A stretch of DNA of 8,150 bases from an uncultured Lachnospiraceae bacterium (lineage in GTDB: Bacteria > Bacillota_A > Clostridia > Lachnospirales > Lachnospiraceae), in assembly GCA_947302185.1 (NCBI GenBank), contig CAMYVI010000109.1:1-8150 (forward strand), written 5' to 3'. Of this stretch, positions 4,134-8,150 are shown piece by piece (position 1 is the first letter of the stretch; the number at the start of each line of letters is the position of its first letter). The notes beneath the pieces are model-generated. The model had not been told where the DNA came from and made no database searches. It worked only from the letters and a program-made list of their open reading frames with translations. A program made the translations under genes and the position numbers.

Positions 4134-7055
4134 ATGAGTCAAAATGAAAACAAAGAGTTAGAAAATGCGGAAGACAGAAAAGACAGAAAGACGCTGATAG
4201 AAAATATCCTATCCGTACCCGTCCTTATCTGTGTCGCTTTCGCGGCGCTCATCGCTTTCACTTTGAGATGGGCATTTTCTTTTTGGGCGAATCTCACGAT
4301 GGACGAGATCGTGTATCATCTCACATCGCCGCTTGAGGGAACGGGTCAGGATATTCTGATGAAATTCTTTTTATCTGCAGCGCTGCCTGCTGTCGTTACG
4401 CTTGTCGCTGTGGGAGTATTTTTCGTTTTCGTGAGAAATAAGCGAAAGAACTGGTATGCCGGAGCCCTGGCGATTACATTTGTTATGGCCTGTGTGACTG
4501 CGGGAGCATCTGTATATTATGCATGGACGACTCTGAAAATTGACGAATATCTGAAGAATCAGGATATAACTTCTAATTTTATAGAAGAGCATTATGTCGA
4601 TCCGAATTCAGTCACACTGACTTTTCCTAAGAAGAAAAGAAATCTCATTTTTATTTATCTTGAATCTGTCGAGTCAACATTTGCCGACAAGAAGAATGGC
4701 GGCGCATTTGACTTCAACTGTATTCCGGAACTCACGGAACTGGCTCAGGAATATGAGGATTTCTCCGGTTCTTCAAAGAGCCTGAACGGCGGACATGTTC
4801 TGCCGGGCACAACATTCACGATGGGCGGAATGTTCGGACAGACGTGCGGTCTGCCGCTGCAAGTCGGACTCAGGGCGAGGATTCTCGACAAACACGGGTC
4901 AATGAATGAAATGTACACACAGGAGCATTTCTTTCCCGGCATTACCGGACTCGGAGATATTCTTGCCGGTGAAGGATATCATAACGTACTTTTCATCGGT
5001 TCAGAGGCTGCATTCGGCGGGAGAAAGCTGTTTTTCAGTGAACACGGCGATTATGAAATCGATGATTTCAATTATGCAGTAAACAGGAACTGGCTCAAAG
5101 AAAAGGAAAATTCATGGGGATACAGTGACTGGAGACTGTATCTTCAGGCTCAGGAAAGACTTCGCGAGCTTTCTGAGGAAGACAAACCTTTCAATCTGAC
5201 GATGCTGACGGTGGATACGCATTTTGAAAACGGTATCCGATGCCAGTACTGTAAGCCTGAGTTTCCAGGAAACAGCTATGCTGATGTTTATGCATGTTCC
5301 AGCAGACAGTTAGCTGATTTTATTGCGTGGTGTCAGGATCAGGACTGGTATGAGAACACGACGATTATTCTAAGCGGCGATCACACTACCATGGACTCCG
5401 ACTTCTGTGATGATGTGGCAAAAGACTATCAAAGAAAGACATATACCTGCTGTATTAATGCCGATGCGGAGCCGGTGGATGCGAAAAGTGAGCGGAGCTA
5501 TACAACAATGGATCTTTTCCCGACAACACTGGCGGCAATGGGGGTCAAAATAGAAGGCGATCGTCTCGGTCTGGGAACAAATCTGTTTTCATCAGAAGAT
5601 ACGCTTTACGAAACGTACGGGAAAGAGATGGACGAAGAACTGAACCGAAGATCTCTCTTTATGGAACAGGTTTCCGAATTTGATCCGAATACGCAGGCAT
5701 ATAAGGATGCTGTTACCATGTATGAAGCCAAGTACGGGACAGACTCGAGCGGAGATGATTCCGGGGCAGACAGCAGCAATGCAGGCAAGGCGACATCGGA
5801 TGATGACAGTTCGAGTAAGACAGGTAAGCCGTCACGCGCAGACAATGACAGGCAGAATGAGGCATCATCGGATGACGACAGTTCGAATAAGACAGGCGAG
5901 TCGTCACGCGCAGACAATGACAGGCAGAATGAGGCATCATCGGATGACAGTTCGAGTAAGACAGGCGAGTCGGCTGCAGAAAACGGCAATGATAAGAATG
6001 ATGAGTCTGTCGAAGAATCCGAAATAACGGAAACGGCGGATGAATCCGGAACACAGACCGAAGAATCGGAACAGCTAAATGAATTTTCGGAAAATCGTGT
6101 TCCGGAAAATAAGATGCCTTCGTGGGTGCCGCCTGACTCACCCTTCCCGAATAATATAGAGTCCCTTTACGAACATTTTCAGGAAAAAGACAGGTCAGGT
6201 TCGGATACGGTCAGAGAAGTCCTGCTGGATCCGTGGAAAGAAATCAGAGACCATCTTGCCTCGGCGGAGGCAGTGCAGGAAGAATCTGTAGGAGCATCGG
6301 ATGGGGATGCTTCTTCAGATTCAGGTGCAGGACCCGATGAGAGCGGTGTATCGGAGAACAATATGCAGAACGATGAAAGTAAATCTTTCACAGGTGTGAA
6401 TCTGATAACTGTTCAGGTAGTTGAGAACTCTCTTGAAGGAGTGACAGCAGACGAAAGCAGAGAATCGGACACAGTACCGAGTCTGAGTGATATTCTGGCA
6501 ACACCGGTAATGTCAGATGACAGCAGTACTGAAGAGAACTCTCAGGAGAGCCGCCATGAGAAGGAGAATCTCCGGGGTGAATCTGAGGCTGATGAATCTG
6601 CGGATGATTCCTCTGAAAATGATACTGCTCGGGATGATGACAGCCGGTCAGATCAAAGCAGCGCAGTGAATCTTACGTTGGAAGAAAGTGAATCGGTGAC
6701 AGACACGGAAGCTAAAGGTGTGTCTGAAAAAGGATCACGAACTGACAGCATGACGGCAACAGAAGAGGGACAGGATGAGGAGCGCAGTGTAGAGAGCACA
6801 CAAAGCGGCAGGACACAGAATTCGGGAACTTCCGGAAATCCTCTCGAGATAGGACCGACAGCCAGACAGATGTATCCTGAATTGTTCCGGGATCCGCATT
6901 ACGATTTCTATCCGGAAAGCAAGCTGAGGACCGATCCGTATGCTGCTTTTTCCGGTAACCGCCAACCTAAAACGAAAGCCCGGATAACAGGCGAAAATAT
7001 CGTACAGCTTAAGAACTGGATAGATCAGTGGGATAGACAGTCAGAAAGAAAATGA
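4134..7055 (+). CDS. LTA-synthase/phosphoglycerol-transferase-family membrane enzyme with long acidic C-terminal tail
   Basis: A 973-residue protein. Three membrane segments (about 25-50, 78-100, 108-131) are followed by an extracytoplasmic sulfatase-fold domain (about 169-490). Family hallmarks are visible: LIFIYLESVEST with metal-binding Glu177, LPGTTFTMGGMFGQTCGLPL with the likely catalytic Thr in 226-229, LTVDTHF with His363, and ILSGDHTTM with Asp416 and His417. Such enzymes move glycerol-phosphate from phosphatidylglycerol to lipoteichoic acid or to glycans (LtaS, MdoB/OpgB); this one's acceptor is unknown. LtaS has five membrane helices, so the three here are closer to the OpgB-like branch. 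Residues 537 to about 898 are very rich in Asp, Glu and Ser and include 24-residue tandem repeats (553-624). Less acidic islands lie at 661-710, 752-768 and 779-793, and a basic/aromatic end at about 900-973. The tail would lie outside the cell. The gene sits 34 bases after the binding-protein gene and 70 before nagA. Confidence 0.9.
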   Translation: MSQNENKELENAEDRKDRKTLIENILSVPVLICVAFAALIAFTLRWAFSFWANLTMDEIVYHLTSPLEGTGQDILMKFFLSAALPAVVTLVAVGVFFVFVRNKRKNWYAGALAITFVMACVTAGASVYYAWTTLKIDEYLKNQDITSNFIEEHYVDPNSVTLTFPKKKRNLIFIYLESVESTFADKKNGGAFDFNCIPELTELAQEYEDFSGSSKSLNGGHVLPGTTFTMGGMFGQTCGLPLQVGLRARILDKHGSMNEMYTQEHFFPGITGLGDILAGEGYHNVLFIGSEAAFGGRKLFFSEHGDYEIDDFNYAVNRNWLKEKENSWGYSDWRLYLQAQERLRELSEEDKPFNLTMLTVDTHFENGIRCQYCKPEFPGNSYADVYACSSRQLADFIAWCQDQDWYENTTIILSGDHTTMDSDFCDDVAKDYQRKTYTCCINADAEPVDAKSERSYTTMDLFPTTLAAMGVKIEGDRLGLGTNLFSSEDTLYETYGKEMDEELNRRSLFMEQVSEFDPNTQAYKDAVTMYEAKYGTDSSGDDSGADSSNAGKATSDDDSSSKTGKPSRADNDRQNEASSDDDSSNKTGESSRADNDRQNEASSDDSSSKTGESAAENGNDKNDESVEESEITETADESGTQTEESEQLNEFSENRVPENKMPSWVPPDSPFPNNIESLYEHFQEKDRSGSDTVREVLLDPWKEIRDHLASAEAVQEESVGASDGDASSDSGAGPDESGVSENNMQNDESKSFTGVNLITVQVVENSLEGVTADESRESDTVPSLSDILATPVMSDDSSTEENSQESRHEKENLRGESEADESADDSSENDTARDDDSRSDQSSAVNLTLEESESVTDTEAKGVSEKGSRTDSMTATEEGQDEERSVESTQSGRTQNSGTSGNPLEIGPTARQMYPELFRDPHYDFYPESKLRTDPYAAFSGNRQPKTKARITGENIVQLKNWIDQWDRQSERK
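5790..6005 (+). repeat. In-frame 72-bp tandem repeats (three units) in the acidic tail
   Basis: Units lie at 5790-5861, 5862-5933 and a diverged third at 5934-6005, each 72 bases or 24 codons. Units 1 and 2 differ at 7 of 72 positions by eye, and their last 30 bases are identical. The third keeps the first half (SSDDSSSKTGES) and then diverges, with one Asp codon lost. The encoded unit is about A-SSDDDSSNKTGES-SRADNDRQNE. Exact codon multiples keep the frame, so copy number could vary between strains by slippage or recombination without breaking the gene. Confidence 0.9.
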
Positions 7056-7125
7056 CAGTTCCTGCCCTGTTTTGTTTCCGACATGAACATCAGATTGCGC
7101 GGTTTGCCGCAAAGAAAGGAGAAGT

Positions 7126-8150
7126 ATGTTTATCAAAAATGTGAAGGTTTACGGATCTGATCAGAAGTTTCGTGACGGAGGAATAGGTATTATAGGAGAC
7201 AGGTTTGATGACCATGCGACCTGTGATTCTCCGTCAGGTGAAATATATGACGGAAAAGGCTGTTATGCGGTCCCGGGACTTATTGATCTTCATTTTCACG
7301 GAGCTCTCGGAGAAGACGTATGTGACGGCACCATGCAGGCTGTTGAAACAATAGCCCGTTATGAGGCTGCCGAGGGCATCACAGCCATATGCCCCGCAAC
7401 TCTGACACTTGCAGTGAAGGAGCTCAATGATATATTGGCTAACATGGCTTCTTTCAGAAATCGTCAGAGAGACGGAGAATTTTCAGATTGTGCGGATCTC
7501 ATAGGAATTAATATGGAAGGTCCTTTTATCAGTGAAGTGAAGAAGGGCGCTCAGAACCCGGCATATATCATTCCATGCGATGCCGGCATTGTGGAAGAAT
7601 TTATCGACTCATCGGAAGGATTGCTCAAAATAATAGGTCTGGCTCCGGAAGAGAATCCGGATTTTGAGACTTATATCGATGCGGTAAAGGATAAAGTCAC
7701 GGTATCACTTGCTCATACCAATTCCGATTATGATACAGCTATGAGGGCATTTGCAGCAGGAGCAAAACATGCTGTTCATCTGTACAATGCAATGCCGGAA
7801 CTTACACATCGCAGCCCGGGCGTTCCCGGAGCGGTATCGGATACGCCGCATGTCTGTGCGGAAATCATCACTGACGGAATACATGTTCACCCTGCCTGCG
7901 TCCGTGCAACGTTTAAAATGAACGGACCGGAGCGTATGATTCTGATCAGCGACAGCCTTCGTTCGACCGGGATGCCCGACGGCCGGTATGTACTTGGCGG
8001 TCAGCCGATTACCAAAAACGGTAAGTATTGCAGACTTGTTGAAGGCGGCTCGCTTGCAGGCTCGGTTTCCAATCTCCGTGAATGTATGGTCACTGCTGTT
8101 AAAGAGATGGACATTCCGCTCGAGACGGCAATCGCCTGCGCTACTATTAA
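7126..8150 (+). CDS. nagA: N-acetylglucosamine-6-phosphate deacetylase, 3' end outside window
   Basis: NagA removes the acetyl group from GlcNAc-6-phosphate in the cytoplasm, giving glucosamine-6-phosphate, a step in amino-sugar use and cell-wall recycling. The frame runs from ATG 7126 (AAAGGAG at 7115-7121) to the right edge without a stop: 341 full codons. That is most of the usual 380-odd, so only the C-terminus is missing. Amidohydrolase motifs are in order: PGLIDLHFHG with His56 and His58, GINMEGPFI with metal ligand Glu131, LAHTNSDYDTA with His197, AVHLYNAM with His218, ITDGIHVHP with His253 and His255, and LISDSLRSTGMPDG with catalytic Asp276. Having HxH is the Gram-positive pattern, unlike the Gln/Asn of E. 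coli NagA. It lies 70 bases after the LTA-synthase-like gene with no clear terminator between, so co-transcription is likely. A nagB gene may follow outside the window. Confidence 0.95.
   Translation, partial: MFIKNVKVYGSDQKFRDGGIGIIGDRFDDHATCDSPSGEIYDGKGCYAVPGLIDLHFHGALGEDVCDGTMQAVETIARYEAAEGITAICPATLTLAVKELNDILANMASFRNRQRDGEFSDCADLIGINMEGPFISEVKKGAQNPAYIIPCDAGIVEEFIDSSEGLLKIIGLAPEENPDFETYIDAVKDKVTVSLAHTNSDYDTAMRAFAAGAKHAVHLYNAMPELTHRSPGVPGAVSDTPHVCAEIITDGIHVHPACVRATFKMNGPERMILISDSLRSTGMPDGRYVLGGQPITKNGKYCRLVEGGSLAGSVSNLRECMVTAVKEMDIPLETAIACATI

Noticed and set aside
5606..6141. Long open frames on the minus strand (5606-5989, 5713-6141) and a second + strand frame (5680-6027) over the acidic tail
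   Set aside because: They come from the biased, repetitive Ser/Asp codons of the real gene. Their products are low-complexity Ser/Leu/His-rich or Met/Arg-rich mirror sequences with no ribosome binding site or recognisable family.
7054..7076. Possible terminator between the LTA-synthase-like gene and nagA (ACAG...CTGT followed by TTTTG)
   Set aside because: The stem is only four base pairs with an eight-base loop and a broken T-run; too weak to call.
7099..7110. Small hairpin GCGG-TTTG-CCGC just before the nagA ribosome binding site
   Set aside because: A four-base-pair stem is expected by chance, and there is no supporting feature to make it a regulatory site.
1..8150. tRNA, rRNA or known riboswitch elsewhere in the window
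   Set aside because: No cloverleaf, conserved rRNA segment or recognised riboswitch core was seen on reading both strands. The only structured non-coding stretch found is 2749-2983.

Overview
The window looks like the chromosome of a Gram-positive Clostridia member, most likely Lachnospiraceae-like. This is inferred from four things: moderate base composition (by eye a little under 50% G+C), strong AGGAG/GGAGGA-type ribosome binding sites, a lipoprotein signal with a lipobox, and a Tad secretion locus whose TadC-like protein carries an Ig-like insert. All convincing genes lie on the + strand.

Region 1 (1-2719) is the end of a Tad (tight adherence / Flp-type IV pilus) operon. It holds the C-terminal part of the CpaF/TadA secretion ATPase (cut by the left edge), a TadB-like inner-membrane platform protein, and a TadC-like platform protein. 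The TadC-like protein has an unusual extra N-terminal half: two membrane segments and an extracytoplasmic domain resembling the atrophied bacterial Ig (aBig) fold, placed before the usual F domain. No Flp pilin or TadE/F pseudopilin gene follows.

Region 2 (2720-3007) is a structured intergenic region. It has a cluster of GC-rich inverted repeats including a near-perfect 21-bp hairpin, then a good sigma-70-type promoter (TTGACG, 17 bp, TGC-TATGTT). Two short perfect inverted repeats lie around and after the predicted start of transcription. A terminator-like hairpin with a five-T tract follows, inside the leader of the next gene.

Region 3 (3008-8150) is a probable second operon. It encodes a lipoprotein sugar-binding protein of the galactose/glucose-binding (MglB) type, a membrane-anchored phosphoglycerol-transferase/LTA-synthase-like enzyme with a remarkable acidic tail of about 435 residues, and NagA (N-acetylglucosamine-6-phosphate deacetylase; cut by the right edge). 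The binding protein has no permease or ATPase beside it. It keeps the MglB calcium site but has lost several sugar-binding residues. The enzyme tail contains 24-residue tandem repeats and short non-acidic islands. A plausible but unproven reading is a cell-surface/cell-envelope module: sense or capture a sugar, modify an envelope polymer, and process amino sugars inside the cell.

Most worth a second look: the Ig-containing TadC, the LTA-synthase-like enzyme with its acidic repeat tail and its orphan binding-protein partner, and the structured 2749-2983 region.
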